NCBI GenBank assembly: GCA_052139695.1
Contig: JBKQWF010000316.1
Span: 1 to 64,000, forward strand
Direction: 5' to 3'
Length of the DNA: 64,000 nt
Source of the DNA: PLGF01 sp052139695
GTDB taxonomy: Bacteria; Verrucomicrobiota; Verrucomicrobiia; Limisphaerales; Palsa-1400
This document shows, in pieces, positions 34,789 to 43,090 of the stretch. Within the stretch, counting starts at the first letter, position 1. Each line of letters starts with the position of its first letter. Position numbers and translations under genes: made by a program. The notes under the pieces were generated by a model. It saw nothing but the letters and a program-made list of their open reading frames with translations, did no database searches and had not been told where the DNA came from.

Positions 34789-36005
34789 ATCGCAAACAAC
34801 TAATTTCGCTTTTGGTCGCTCTGGTCGTCATTGGGGGGGCTTGCCTGGTCCTGCTCCAACGCCACGAGCAATCCTGGTCTGAAAAAGAGGGCCGGGCGGG
34901 GCAAAAACTCTTGCAGAATTTTCAGGTCAATGACGTTGCCGCCATCCATCTCAAAGGCGAAAGCGAATTGACTCTGGCGAAGAAAAACGACCGCTGGGTG
35001 GTGGTGGAAAAGGGCAATTATCCGGCCAACTTTTCCCAAATTGACGAGTTGCTGCTGAAGGTTCGCGATCTGAAAATCGTGCAATCGGAGCCGATTGGCG
35101 CCGCGCAATTGGCCCGCATGCACCTGGCCGATCCGGGGCATGGGGCGGATTCGGCGGTGTTGGTGGAGTTCAAGGATGCGCAGGGCAAGGTTTTGCAATC
35201 GCTTCTGCTGGGCAAGAAGCACACCCATAAATCCGACCGCCCATCGGCCATGCCATTTGGCGACGAAGGTTATGAGGATGGCCGCTATCTGATGCTCAAG
35301 AGCGATCCGCAGGAACTTCTTACTGTTTCCGACGCGTTAAGCAGCCTCGATCCCAAGGCCGGCGAATGGCTTGACAAAGACTTCTTCAAAGTCGAAAAAC
35401 CGGAAACGTTTGCCCTTGAGTCCACGAATGCCGCCAATTCCTGGAAGCTCACAAGATCATCAGAATCCGCCCCGTGGGTCCTGGCCGACACCAAAGCCGG
35501 TGAGGTTCTTGACACGAACAAGGTGGCTTCCCTGGCGAGCACCCTTAATTATCCGAGCTTTGTCGATGTATCCGTGGCGCCGGCTTCGGAGACCGGGCTG
35601 GATAAACCGTTGACTGTGGCCGTTGGGACCTTCGATCATTTCAATTACACGCTCCACATCGGCAAAAAAACCCCGGAGAACGACTACTATTTGAGGATTG
35701 ACGCGACCGGCGTCGTGCCTGCCGAAAGAACGGTCGGCAAGGATGAAAAGCCGGAGGACAAGAAGAAGCTGGACAAGGAATTTGAGGACAAAAACAAGCC
35801 CCTGCAAGCGAAGCTCAAGCGCGAGCAGAGCCTTGGTCAATGGACTTACGTTGTCAACGGCTGGCTGATAGATCCCCTGATTCGCGACCGTGCCCAGCTC
35901 ATGGTGGAGAAGAAGCCGGAAAAAGCCGCCGACTCGAAGGAAGAGAAAAAAGAGGAATCCGCGCCGTTTGAATTGCCCACCAACGGCGCCCCTCCCCCGC
36001 AGTAA
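34785..36005 (+). CDS. DUF4340 domain protein of the Gld-like ABC operon
   Basis: A 406-residue protein whose ATG overlaps the preceding TGA by 4 bp. It has an N-terminal membrane anchor (LISLLVALVVIGGACLVLL), then the DUF4340 pattern (AAIHLKGESELTLAKKNDRWVV, PANFSQIDELLLKVRDLKI) in repeated beta-alpha units. The tail is rich in Lys, Glu and Pro (about 320-406). DUF4340 genes usually follow gldG-like genes in non-Bacteroidota, which fits. No enzymatic motif is seen. It is the last gene of the operon. Confidence 0.88.
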   Translation: MNRKQLISLLVALVVIGGACLVLLQRHEQSWSEKEGRAGQKLLQNFQVNDVAAIHLKGESELTLAKKNDRWVVVEKGNYPANFSQIDELLLKVRDLKIVQSEPIGAAQLARMHLADPGHGADSAVLVEFKDAQGKVLQSLLLGKKHTHKSDRPSAMPFGDEGYEDGRYLMLKSDPQELLTVSDALSSLDPKAGEWLDKDFFKVEKPETFALESTNAANSWKLTRSSESAPWVLADTKAGEVLDTNKVASLASTLNYPSFVDVSVAPASETGLDKPLTVAVGTFDHFNYTLHIGKKTPENDYYLRIDATGVVPAERTVGKDEKPEDKKKLDKEFEDKNKPLQAKLKREQSLGQWTYVVNGWLIDPLIRDRAQLMVEKKPEKAADSKEEKKEESAPFELPTNGAPPPQ

Positions 36006-36101
36006 GACAGGGTAAGAACTAGCCAAAGATATTTGAAATTTCACGGCAAAGTTCGGGGCGAAACTTGACTTGTTTTTCGGGTCCTTTGATTCTTTGTTTT
36101 T

Positions 36102-36338
36102 AACCACAGAGACACCGAGGCACAGAGATGCAATTCACCCGATCCACGAGGCGCAATGGCTTACGTATCTGAAGCTGGACCGGAAATCCCTTGGCCTGCT
36201 CGTCAATTTCAACGTTCCGACCCTCAAACAAGGAGTCAAACGCGTGGCGTGCGGCGACCTGTTCAAGGATGAAATGGGCGGGCGGAGTTCCTCCTTTCGG
36301 CTTATCAGTCTTTTCTGTGTCTCTGTGCCTCTGTGGTT
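36102..36338. repeat. Inverted CACAGAGRCAC-type repeats enclosing a gene remnant
   Basis: The left arm AACCACAGAGACACCGAGGC continues through CACAGAG (36102-36127). The right arm is its imperfect inverse, CTGTGTCTCTGTGCCTCTGTGG with TT following (36315-36338). This ACAGAGRCAC repeat is well known in intergenic DNA of many environmental bacteria. Here the two arms frame a GxxExxY remnant. Confidence 0.8.
36133..36264 (+). pseudogene. C-terminal remnant of a GxxExxY-family protein
   Basis: The forward frame here reads IHPIHEAQWLTYLKLDRKSL and then GLLVNFNVPTLKQGVKR. This is the conserved C-terminus of GxxExxY (TIGR04256) proteins, small proteins related to PD-(D/E)XK nucleases whose role is unsettled. 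The N-terminal two thirds with the GxxExxY motif are missing, and the remnant begins at the left repeat arm. The frame continues past the domain into repeat sequence, so it is not a functional gene. Confidence 0.7.
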
Positions 36339-36462
36339 TCAATCCTAAATTCTCGGCACGGGCACAGATTGACACCGATAGGATCGTGTCGTGGGGAACG
36401 AGCCGCACCCCCTGATGAGCGCATGAGGTCTAAAAATTCGCTACATTTTCTTTTACATGATG

Positions 36463-36790
36463 TTAACCTGCAGCCTTTGGTTTCGCTTCGGCCTGGGCTT
36501 CCGCGCGAAGGCTGGTTGTGCGGGTCAATTCGTCCAGGCGGGCTTCTACGTTGACCCTGGGCACCTTTCATAGTGTCATAATCATAGGATCCTTGCCCTT
36601 TTTCTGATTGCAACCAAGCTTCGCACTGTGTCCAACTCGCCTTCGATCCTTTATCTGCCGGTAAACCAAGGACGACTGCTTCGGGAAGGCCACCATCGTT
36701 TGCCCAAGCGGCAGCAATTCTCAAGAGAATATCTGGCTTGTCTCCCCAAAGACGCTTTGCGACCCCTTGGATAAGCTGGCACTTATGCGA
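36463..36790 (-). pseudogene. Unidentified frameshifted C-terminal gene fragment
   Basis: Read on the minus strand, a frame with normal coding character (LIQGVAKRLWGDKPDILLRI, then GLPEAVVLGLPADKGSKASW and YDYDTMKGAQ) continues, after a one-base insertion near 36555-36560, as VNVEARLDELTRTTSLRAEA with the stop at 36463. It has no start codon: its upstream end runs into the 3' end of the HNH gene. I do not recognise the family. It is probably the decayed partner gene of the truncated HNH nuclease, or debris from the event that truncated it. Confidence 0.5.
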
Positions 36791-37379
36791 GATGCTGCAA
36801 CAATGCCGACCGCTGCTCCGCCAGTTCCCGAATATGCTCAAGCCGGTTTCGTTCGTCCAGTCGTTGGTGGGGCGTCGCAGGGTTGGCAAGTTTTGGGCAT
36901 TTCTGCTTCAGGTAATCTCTTGTCATTCCTGCAAATGGGGCATCGTCCTGCTTCGTCCAGATCAAGTGCTCTCTGCACGCTTGACGCACGTTTGCCTCGT
37001 TGGTTTCAACCCAAAGCACGAGTAAACAATCCACTAGGTTCAACCAAGCTTCACGCTCGTCACGCAGGAGTGAACGGTCCAACTCTACAAGTTCAACTGT
37101 CTTCTTGCCACTCTTGGTCACACCTCGCAGACGTGGTCCAATAAAGCAGAGATGAGCGGAAGGCTCCTCCTCAGCAGGGTTTAAGAGCCGCGGTTTGCCA
37201 TCCTCCTCGGGAAAATGCTTCCATTTTTCTTCGTTACAGATGCCACATGAAAGAAGCCAATTGTCCCAGTCGAACATTTTGGCTTCAAAGCGCGACAACC
37301 CTTTTGGGCGGAAGTGTTCAACACACATCCGGGCTGTCCAGGCGCACGGGGGTGCGCTGGGTGCGATTCGATGCTTCAT
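36783..37379 (-). CDS. HNH endonuclease, PtuB/TIGR02646-like, probably N-terminally truncated
   Basis: A 198-residue protein with the HNH pattern VEHFRPKG (about 19-26), WDNWLLSCGICNEEKWKHFP (about 37-56) and LLNPAEEEPSAHLCF. These are the hallmarks of the TIGR02646/PtuB nuclease family that cuts DNA in Septu-type defence and elsewhere. Most members have a CxxC zinc pair about 10-15 residues before the EHFRPK histidine. Here that region reads PPCAWTARMC and the first Cys pair is absent, so the N-terminus seems lost or altered. No PtuA-type ATPase is adjacent; downstream is only an unidentified fragment. Activity is doubtful. Confidence 0.65.
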   Translation of the reverse strand: MKHRIAPSAPPCAWTARMCVEHFRPKGLSRFEAKMFDWDNWLLSCGICNEEKWKHFPEEDGKPRLLNPAEEEPSAHLCFIGPRLRGVTKSGKKTVELVELDRSLLRDEREAWLNLVDCLLVLWVETNEANVRQACREHLIWTKQDDAPFAGMTRDYLKQKCPKLANPATPHQRLDERNRLEHIRELAEQRSALLQHLA

Positions 37380-37408
37380 TTTTCCGTGTTTTGCTATTAA
37401 TATTCAGC

Positions 37409-37621
37409 ATGGACAATCCGTCACCAGTTGACAGACCCCCTGTCTCGCCGGAAAAACTGGCTCTGGCGCAACAGGCATTCGAACGGTTTCATACGCGTTG
37501 TTTCTGGTTCATGCGGGAGGATTTGCGCGTGGGCGAGCAAGAGATTGAGACGATCATCCGCGGATTGCGCGCTCATGGCAATCGGGAGGCTTTTCTGATC
37601 GCCGCCAAGTTGTGCCACTAA
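37409..37621 (+). CDS. Small partner protein of an AbiEii-like nucleotidyltransferase
   Basis: A 70-residue protein, mostly helical (LALAQQAFERFHTRCFWF, then VGEQEIETIIRGLRAHGNRE). The ATG at 37409 is divergent to the HNH gene. Its stop lies 10 bp inside the following nucleotidyltransferase gene, so the two are co-translated. A small gene in front of an AbiEii/MNT-like nucleotidyltransferase usually encodes the antitoxin, but this one lacks the winged helix of AbiEi and the HEPN motif (Rx4-6H). I cannot name its family. Antitoxin or substrate-recognition partner is inference. Confidence 0.7.
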   Translation: MDNPSPVDRPPVSPEKLALAQQAFERFHTRCFWFMREDLRVGEQEIETIIRGLRAHGNREAFLIAAKLCH

Positions 37622-38403
37622 CCGCATTCCAGTCAGAAACCTTGCGACTGCTGGCCGCCCGCCGTTCACCGGAAAGCTTTTTGGCCGGCGGAACGGTGTT
37701 AAACGCGGCGAATGATTCACCGCGTTATTCCAAGGATTTGGATGTTTTCCACGATGTCGAGACTAGTGTGGCAGCGAGTGCCGAAACCGACGCGGCGACG
37801 TTGCGAGAAGCTGGATATGGGGTGGAATGGTTGCTTCAGCAGCCTCTGTTCCAACGCGCGGAGGTTGTGCGGAGTGGCGACCGGCTGCTGATCGAATGGC
37901 TGTTCGATTCGGCCTTTCGTTTTTTTCCCGTGGAGCGCGACGAATTGGCCGGATGGAGGCTCAACGTCTATGATGCCGCAACGAACAAGCTCCTTGCTCT
38001 GATGGGACGCGGCGAACCCCGAGACTATTTGGATGTTCTGTTCTTCCACCAGCATCGCCTGTCGCTGGGGGCGCTTTGCTGGGCGTCCGCCGGCAAGGAC
38101 CCTGGGGTGAATCCATTCATGATCTTGCAAGAATGTCAGCGAACAACGCACTTCCGGCCTGAGCAATTCCGCGAACTGCACTTGGCCGTGCCATTGGATC
38201 TGGAGGGGTGGAAGCAGGCTTGGATCAACGCGTCGCGTGAAGCGCAACCTCTGCTGCAACAACTTCCCGCTGACGAGGTCGGTTGTCTTTACCTTAACGC
38301 CAAGGGGATACCTGTGACACCGGAACCGGGTTCGGCGAGTTTTTCCACGCTCCGCCGACATTTTGGCAGCGTGCGGGGCGCTTGGCCCATTATCCGGGAA
38401 TAA
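37612..38403 (+). CDS. AbiEii/AbiGii-like nucleotidyltransferase (putative toxin)
   Basis: A 263-residue protein starting at GTG 37612 inside the end of the small partner gene. The segment FLAGGTVLNAANDSPRYSKD followed by LDVFHD (about residues 23-48) is the GGTxLN...S.DLD.F motif of DNA polymerase-beta-type nucleotidyltransferases, with the two catalytic aspartates in DLD. The later RDYLDVLFFHQH segment is also typical of AbiEii-type proteins. Known relatives transfer nucleotides to tRNA or protein and act as type IV or related toxins. The pairing with a small upstream gene suggests a toxin-antitoxin or phage-abortive unit. Confidence 0.8.
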   Translation: MPLTAFQSETLRLLAARRSPESFLAGGTVLNAANDSPRYSKDLDVFHDVETSVAASAETDAATLREAGYGVEWLLQQPLFQRAEVVRSGDRLLIEWLFDSAFRFFPVERDELAGWRLNVYDAATNKLLALMGRGEPRDYLDVLFFHQHRLSLGALCWASAGKDPGVNPFMILQECQRTTHFRPEQFRELHLAVPLDLEGWKQAWINASREAQPLLQQLPADEVGCLYLNAKGIPVTPEPGSASFSTLRRHFGSVRGAWPIIRE

Positions 38404-38623
38404 TTCGCCGTTGGTGCAGCGGCATTGCTCCCTTCCGCGCAGCCCATGGCTCTTCTTGAACGGGTTGTTTTTTATCCAATTTCGGGTCAGTTCAGGCGCT
38501 GGGATTGAAATTGACAGCCCCGGCCATTCAACTACCCTTCCCGTGCGGAGAGAGAAGCGGGGGAATTCATGGGTTAAAAAAGAATTCAAAGGATTCGCCC
38601 CTTTCTCTTGTCGTATCGGGTGT

Positions 38624-38863
38624 ATGAATAGCTGGATGCACATTGCCAGCGACGGGGCGCATTCGTCCCCGCTGCACGAGCAACAGAGGCTCCACGCGCA
38701 TCGTTTGCTGGTGGCCATGGCCATCATCCTCATCCTGGCCGCCCTCCTTCTTCCGGCGCTTTCCTTGGGCCAGGTTCTGACTCGAAACGCGATGCGCGAC
38801 GCGAACGGTGACAACCAACAGCATACTGAGGCATGGACGCTCCAATTCCATCAATGCAGTTGA
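38624..38863 (+). CDS. Small protein with pseudopilin-like hydrophobic segment
   Basis: A 79-residue protein. Residues about 29-53 read LLVAMAIILILAALLLPALS, nearly identical in pattern to the N-terminal helix of verrucomicrobial type II pseudopilins (ELLVVIAIIAILAALLLPAL). The cleavage motif is gone: where GFTLIE should precede it, the sequence is LHAHR, and there is no Glu at +5. The rest is short and polar. It may be a degenerate pseudopilin or a membrane peptide derived from one. It ends 120 bp before the sigma gene of a pseudopilin operon. The ATG at 38624 is the best start but no strong ribosome site is seen. Confidence 0.45.
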   Translation: MNSWMHIASDGAHSSPLHEQQRLHAHRLLVAMAIILILAALLLPALSLGQVLTRNAMRDANGDNQQHTEAWTLQFHQCS

Positions 38864-38982
38864 GAAACGATACCGCAATTTGGACGGATGGTCCTCTCAA
38901 AGCGGCCCCCGCCGATTCTCTTCCGCAAAAAATTCAAAGGATTTTCTCCGCTCACGGGTCAGACGTGTTAGAGGAAGGCCGA

Positions 38983-39525
38983 ATGGATGACCCGGACGAA
39001 GCTTTGCTCAGACAAAGCCAGAATGGTGATCCGACCGCTTTCGAACCGCTGATAACGAAGTATCAACGCATGATTTTCTCGCTCGCATACCGGATGACTG
39101 GTTCTTTGGACGACGCCGAAGACCTGACGCAGGAAACATTCATCCGCGCTTACCGCAACCTTGCCTCTTACCGGGCCGCCTCGAAGTTTTCCACCTGGCT
39201 TTACCGCATCGCCGTCAATGCCTGCCTCAACTGGCGGCAGCGCGAAACCATGCGGGGGCAGATTCATTCCAAGTGGGCAGCGGAGGCGGAGGCCGGGCGA
39301 GGTCCCGACACTGGGAGCGACGCCGCGGCAAGGGTCCATGCCGCGCTGCTCAAACTTTCCCCTAAACAGCGCGCCGCCATCATGCTGACGATTTATGACG
39401 GATTCAGCCATGCGGAGGCGGCGAAGATTTTGGGTTGTTCTGAGGCGACCGTTTCATGGCGCATCTTCATCGCCCGCGGGAGATTAAAAGGCTGGCTGAC
39501 AGCTCACAGAGATGAAAAATATTGA
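38983..39525 (+). CDS. ECF-family RNA polymerase sigma factor
   Basis: A 180-residue sigma factor. The ATG at 38983 follows GAGGAAGG at ideal spacing; a longer frame to 38833 is rejected. The sigma-2 region is MIFSLAYRMTGSLDDAEDLT (about 28-47) with QETFIRAYRNLASYR, and sigma-4 is LLKLSPKQRAAIMLTIYDGF with AEAAKILGCSEATVSWRIFI. It overlaps by 14 bp a small membrane protein gene that probably encodes its anti-sigma factor or membrane tether. It heads an operon of pilus/secretion genes, so it may control them. Confidence 0.9.
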   Translation: MDDPDEALLRQSQNGDPTAFEPLITKYQRMIFSLAYRMTGSLDDAEDLTQETFIRAYRNLASYRAASKFSTWLYRIAVNACLNWRQRETMRGQIHSKWAAEAEAGRGPDTGSDAAARVHAALLKLSPKQRAAIMLTIYDGFSHAEAAKILGCSEATVSWRIFIARGRLKGWLTAHRDEKY

Positions 39526-39865
39526 TTTAGACTCGGAAATAAGGCGGCTGCGCGTGCCGGAACGCGATCAGGAATTTTGGGACGCTTTCCCGGATCGGGT
39601 GCTGACAGAATTGCGGGCCGAGCCCGTCAGCCGCCCCTTGCGCGAGCCTTCCATGCCGGAGTTCGCCTGGGGATTTGGGGTCGCGCTGGCCTGCGTGATC
39701 CTGGGGTTTTCTTTCGGGCAGAGCGGCGTGCCGAAGAGGCTTTACTCTGCCGTGGTCCAGCATGAACGCGAGTTGAGCCAGTCGGTGCGGCAGTTTCCCG
39801 GCCATGTCTGTGCCCTCATGCAAGATGAACACGGCAGGTGGGTGGTGATGGAGGACCAGCAATGA
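39512..39865 (+). CDS. Small single-pass membrane protein, putative anti-sigma partner
   Basis: A 117-residue protein with a soluble N-terminus (SEIRRLRVPERDQEFWDAFP), one membrane helix (about 51-70, FAWGFGVALACVILGFSFG) and a ~45-residue outer part ending with HGRWVVMEDQQ. The topology and the 14-bp overlap with the sigma gene fit a membrane anti-sigma factor. There is no zinc-binding HxxxCxxC motif, so the assignment rests on position. The next gene starts with ATGA overlap. Confidence 0.7.
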   Translation: MKNIDLDSEIRRLRVPERDQEFWDAFPDRVLTELRAEPVSRPLREPSMPEFAWGFGVALACVILGFSFGQSGVPKRLYSAVVQHERELSQSVRQFPGHVCALMQDEHGRWVVMEDQQ

Positions 39866-40962
39866 GCGCGGAAGCCGCCCAAGACGTCAGCCCCCGCAAG
39901 GCGGAGGCCACAGTGCCGGAGATTGTCGAGAATCTCATCCATCAAGCCGAACGCGCGATGGCCAGCGACATCCATTTGCAAATGGCCAAGGGCGGCGCGG
40001 TGGTTTCTTTTCGGCTGGACGGCCTCATGACTCCAGTGACGGAGCTTTCCGGCGAGATTGCGGAACGAGTTTTTGGCCGAATCAAATTCCTGGCGCGCCT
40101 GAAAACCTATCAAGACTCCATGCCGCAGGATGGCCGCATTGACCAGCGCTCCGTCAACGCCCAGAGCGATCTTCGCGTGGCGACCTATCCCACGGTCACT
40201 GGCGAAAAAATTGTGCTGCGGCTTTTCAATCCCGCTTCGGCCAAAGGCATTGGCGAATTGGAGTTTCCAGAAGACGCCGCCGCGGAATTGAGGAGATTCC
40301 TCCGTCAGCCTTCTGGAATGCTTTTGCTCACCGGTCCCGCCGGCAGCGGCAAAACCACGACCATTTATGCCTGCTTGCGATGCCTGGCCGATTCGCCGGG
40401 CCGCCATATCATCACAATCGAAGACCCGGTGGAACAAGTTGTTACCGGCGTCATGCAGACCGAAGTCAACGAAGCCCGCGGGCTGGATTTTGCCAAAGCC
40501 GCGCGGCATCTGCTGCGCCAGGACCCGCAGGCCTTTGTCATCGGTGAAATCCGCGATGAGGAGACGGCCAATATCGCGGTGCGCGCCGCCCTGACCGGCC
40601 ATTTGGTGATCTCAACCTTGCACGCCGGTTCCTGCAAAGGCGTGTTGGATCGGCTGCTGGTTTTGTGCCATGACCGTTCGGCCATTGCGGCGGCGGCGGA
40701 CCTCATTTTGAACCAGCGTTTGATGCGCAAATTGTGCCGGCAATGTCTTGGCGCGGGCTGCGCGGCTTGTTTGCAAACCGGATACCAGGGAAGGGCGCCT
40801 TTGGTCGAGTGGCTGCGCGTGACCGATGCCGTGCGCGTGCAAATCCGCGCGCAGCAGTGGGAGACGGTGGCGCCGCAACACTCGTTGGAAGAATGCGCGC
40901 GCGTGCTCCTGCGCCAGGGTGTCACCAATCAACCGGAGTACGAAAGGGTTTTTGGCCTATGA
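39862..40962 (+). CDS. GspE/PilB/PilT-type secretion ATPase
   Basis: A 366-residue hexameric ATPase. Start ATG 39862 overlaps the previous TGA. Features in order: N-terminal domain with DIHLQMAKGGAVVSFRLDG, Walker A TGPAGSGKTTT near residue 157, Asp box (IEDPVEQVV), Walker B-like VIGEIRDEETA with the catalytic Glu, and His box HLVISTLHAG. A four-cysteine zinc-type motif (LCRQCLGAGCAACLQTGYQG) near 295 is characteristic of GspE/PilB. It is shorter than usual GspE because the N1 domain is missing. It powers pseudopilus assembly with the two GspF-like genes next to it. Confidence 0.92.
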   Translation: MSAEAAQDVSPRKAEATVPEIVENLIHQAERAMASDIHLQMAKGGAVVSFRLDGLMTPVTELSGEIAERVFGRIKFLARLKTYQDSMPQDGRIDQRSVNAQSDLRVATYPTVTGEKIVLRLFNPASAKGIGELEFPEDAAAELRRFLRQPSGMLLLTGPAGSGKTTTIYACLRCLADSPGRHIITIEDPVEQVVTGVMQTEVNEARGLDFAKAARHLLRQDPQAFVIGEIRDEETANIAVRAALTGHLVISTLHAGSCKGVLDRLLVLCHDRSAIAAAADLILNQRLMRKLCRQCLGAGCAACLQTGYQGRAPLVEWLRVTDAVRVQIRAQQWETVAPQHSLEECARVLLRQGVTNQPEYERVFGL

Positions 40963-41954
40963 AATACGAGGAATTCGCTTTTTTTAACCAGCAACTTGCG
41001 GCCATGGTGCGCGACGGCATTCCGCTCGAAGGCGCCTTGCAGCGCTTATGCGCGGAAATGCGCGGCGGACCCTTGCGCACAGAGTTAGTCAAACTGGGAG
41101 AGGACCTGTCAAAGGGCGCGCCATTGCGCGAGGCCCTGCAAAGTCGTCAATTGCCGGACTTCTATCGCCAGATGCTCGAAGTGGGCGCGCAAGCCAACGA
41201 TCTCCCTGGCGTCCTTACCCTGCTGGCCGATTATTACCAGCGGCGCCAGGTCATCTGGACGCGGCTCAAAGGCTTGATGACCTATCCGGCGATTGTGCTG
41301 TGCGGCGCGTTCGTGCTCTCGTGTTTTTTATCCGTTTTGTTGAGCACGCTGCTGAATTCAACATTTTTTCAAACGGAATATCTCCGGGTAATTGGGACGT
41401 CGCACCCGTCAGTTGTTATTTGGTGTCCACCTGTTTTGGTGGGGCTCGCGGCGCTGCTTTGCCTGGCAGCCGTGACAGTTCCGCAAATCCGGCGCCTGGC
41501 GTGCTGGCGGTTGCCGGCGTTCAAGGAAGCGAGCCTGGCGCAAGTTGCCTCAGCCCTGGCGTTGATGCTCAAAAGCGGTGTGCCTTTGGATAAAGCGCTT
41601 GGATTGGCGGAAAAGCTGGAGCAGGGGACGCCAGCCGCGGTTGAAATCGCCCAGTGGCGGCGGCGTCTCGGCGAAGGCCGCGGAAAATTCGCGGAAATGG
41701 CAGCGGACGGACAGGTTTTTCCGCCGCTGTTTGTCTGGATGGTGGGACAGTCGGGTGAAGCTTTGCCGGCTGGCTTTGAGCGTGCGGCGGAGATTTACCA
41801 GTCGCGCGCTTCTTACCGCGCCGAAGTGCTGCTCTATTCCGCCTTGCCATGTTCCGTGATTGTTCTGGGCATGGTCATCGTGAGCCAGATTCAACCGGTT
41901 CTGGGGACGCTCATCAGCTTCATGAATATGCTCGGTGATACGGGACAAATGTGA
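40959..41954 (+). CDS. GspF-type inner membrane platform protein 1
   Basis: A 331-residue membrane protein starting with ATGA overlap at 40959. Two GspF domains are seen, with FFNQQLAAMVRDGIPLEGAL (about 8-27) and ALALMLKSGVPLDKALGLAE (about 195-215). Hydrophobic helices lie near 105-130, 148-168 and 300-325. GspF/PilC proteins form the inner-membrane platform that couples the ATPase to pseudopilin polymerisation. The gene is followed directly by a second GspF-like gene. Confidence 0.9.
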   Translation: MKYEEFAFFNQQLAAMVRDGIPLEGALQRLCAEMRGGPLRTELVKLGEDLSKGAPLREALQSRQLPDFYRQMLEVGAQANDLPGVLTLLADYYQRRQVIWTRLKGLMTYPAIVLCGAFVLSCFLSVLLSTLLNSTFFQTEYLRVIGTSHPSVVIWCPPVLVGLAALLCLAAVTVPQIRRLACWRLPAFKEASLAQVASALALMLKSGVPLDKALGLAEKLEQGTPAAVEIAQWRRRLGEGRGKFAEMAADGQVFPPLFVWMVGQSGEALPAGFERAAEIYQSRASYRAEVLLYSALPCSVIVLGMVIVSQIQPVLGTLISFMNMLGDTGQM

Positions 41955-43090
41955 TGAACTTTGATTTTGACATCCTGCCACGCTTGGCCATGACACTGCT
42001 GTTGTATGGCGTGGGCATTGCGTTGGTCAGCGGGCTTCTTTTTGTCGTGCATTTTTTCCTCACGCTGCCCATGCGCCGGGCGGAACGGGCGCGATTGTTC
42101 CTGGACTTATTGGAGACGGCGCTTAAGAACGGCCAGCCCATTGAGGAAACCCTGATTTCCGTGGCGCAAAGCCGGGACCTTTCCATGGGGGTTCGCTTTC
42201 ATCTTTTAGCCGCATGGTTGGAACAGAATCTGCGCCTTGAGGAAGCTCTGGCGAAGGTTCCGCGCTTTTTGCCGCCGCAAATTGCCGCCATGCTGAGGGC
42301 CGGGCAAAAAATAGGCGACATTGGAAAAGTAATCCCGGCCTGCCGCCAATTGTTGAAAGACGCTGTTTCGCAAACCCGTAGCGCGATCAGCTATTTGGTT
42401 ATCCTCACTTTGGTCATCACGCCGCTGGGTGTCATGATAATGTGGCTTCTTGAGGTTTCGGTTTTTCCAAAATTCATGGAAATTGGCTGGGCTATGGGCG
42501 TAGGGAACGACTTCCACGTGTCGTATCTTTATGAGCACAGGCAGGCGATCATCTGGCTCCAATGTCTTGTCCTGGGGTTTCTTTGGGTGGCGGCTCTCAT
42601 TTACATTGGCGGTCCGCGTGTGGGCGCATGGTTTCAAGGGCTTCATTACCGCTTGCCGTGGCGGCGCAAGCGGATGCAACGTGATTTTTCCACCCTCCTG
42701 GCCATCCTGCTGGACTCCGGCGTTTCCGAGCCGGACGCGCTTACGCTCGCCGGTGAATGCACGGCCAACCGGCTTTTTCGCCGGCGCGCCGCGCGTGCCG
42801 TGCAAGCGTTGCAACAGGGCGAAACCTTGACCGCCGCCGTGCAGCGCATGGATGACTCCGGGGAATTCCGCTGGCGGTTGACGAATGCTTTTCATGGTAG
42901 CGGCGGATTCCTGCGGGCGCTGGCAGGCTGGCACGAATGGCTTGACGCCAAAGCCTTACAACAAGAGCAGGCGGCGGCGCACGTGTTCACGACCGCCTTG
43001 GTCTTGTGGAGCGGGCTTTTTGTGGGCGTGGTCGTGGTCTCAGTTTTCATGTTCCTGGTTTCGGTCATTGACGCGGGGGTGTTATGGTAA
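41954..43090 (+). CDS. GspF-type inner membrane platform protein 2
   Basis: A 378-residue membrane protein with start ATG 41954 overlapping the TGA of the preceding gene by one base (a GTG at 41951 is also in frame). It has an extra N-terminal helix (MTLLLYGVGIALVSGLLFVV), then a GspF domain (LLETALKNGQPIEETLISVA), helices near 150-170 and 205-220, a second GspF domain (FSTLLAILLDSGVSEPDALT) and a C-terminal helix. Two adjacent non-identical GspF genes suggest a heteromeric platform, an arrangement known from some verrucomicrobial type II-like loci but unusual generally. Confidence 0.88.
   Translation: MNFDFDILPRLAMTLLLYGVGIALVSGLLFVVHFFLTLPMRRAERARLFLDLLETALKNGQPIEETLISVAQSRDLSMGVRFHLLAAWLEQNLRLEEALAKVPRFLPPQIAAMLRAGQKIGDIGKVIPACRQLLKDAVSQTRSAISYLVILTLVITPLGVMIMWLLEVSVFPKFMEIGWAMGVGNDFHVSYLYEHRQAIIWLQCLVLGFLWVAALIYIGGPRVGAWFQGLHYRLPWRRKRMQRDFSTLLAILLDSGVSEPDALTLAGECTANRLFRRRAARAVQALQQGETLTAAVQRMDDSGEFRWRLTNAFHGSGGFLRALAGWHEWLDAKALQQEQAAAHVFTTALVLWSGLFVGVVVVSVFMFLVSVIDAGVLW

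Noticed and set aside
36463..37379. Complete Septu defence system
   Set aside because: Only a truncated PtuB-like HNH gene is present; no ATPase with Walker motifs was found beside it.
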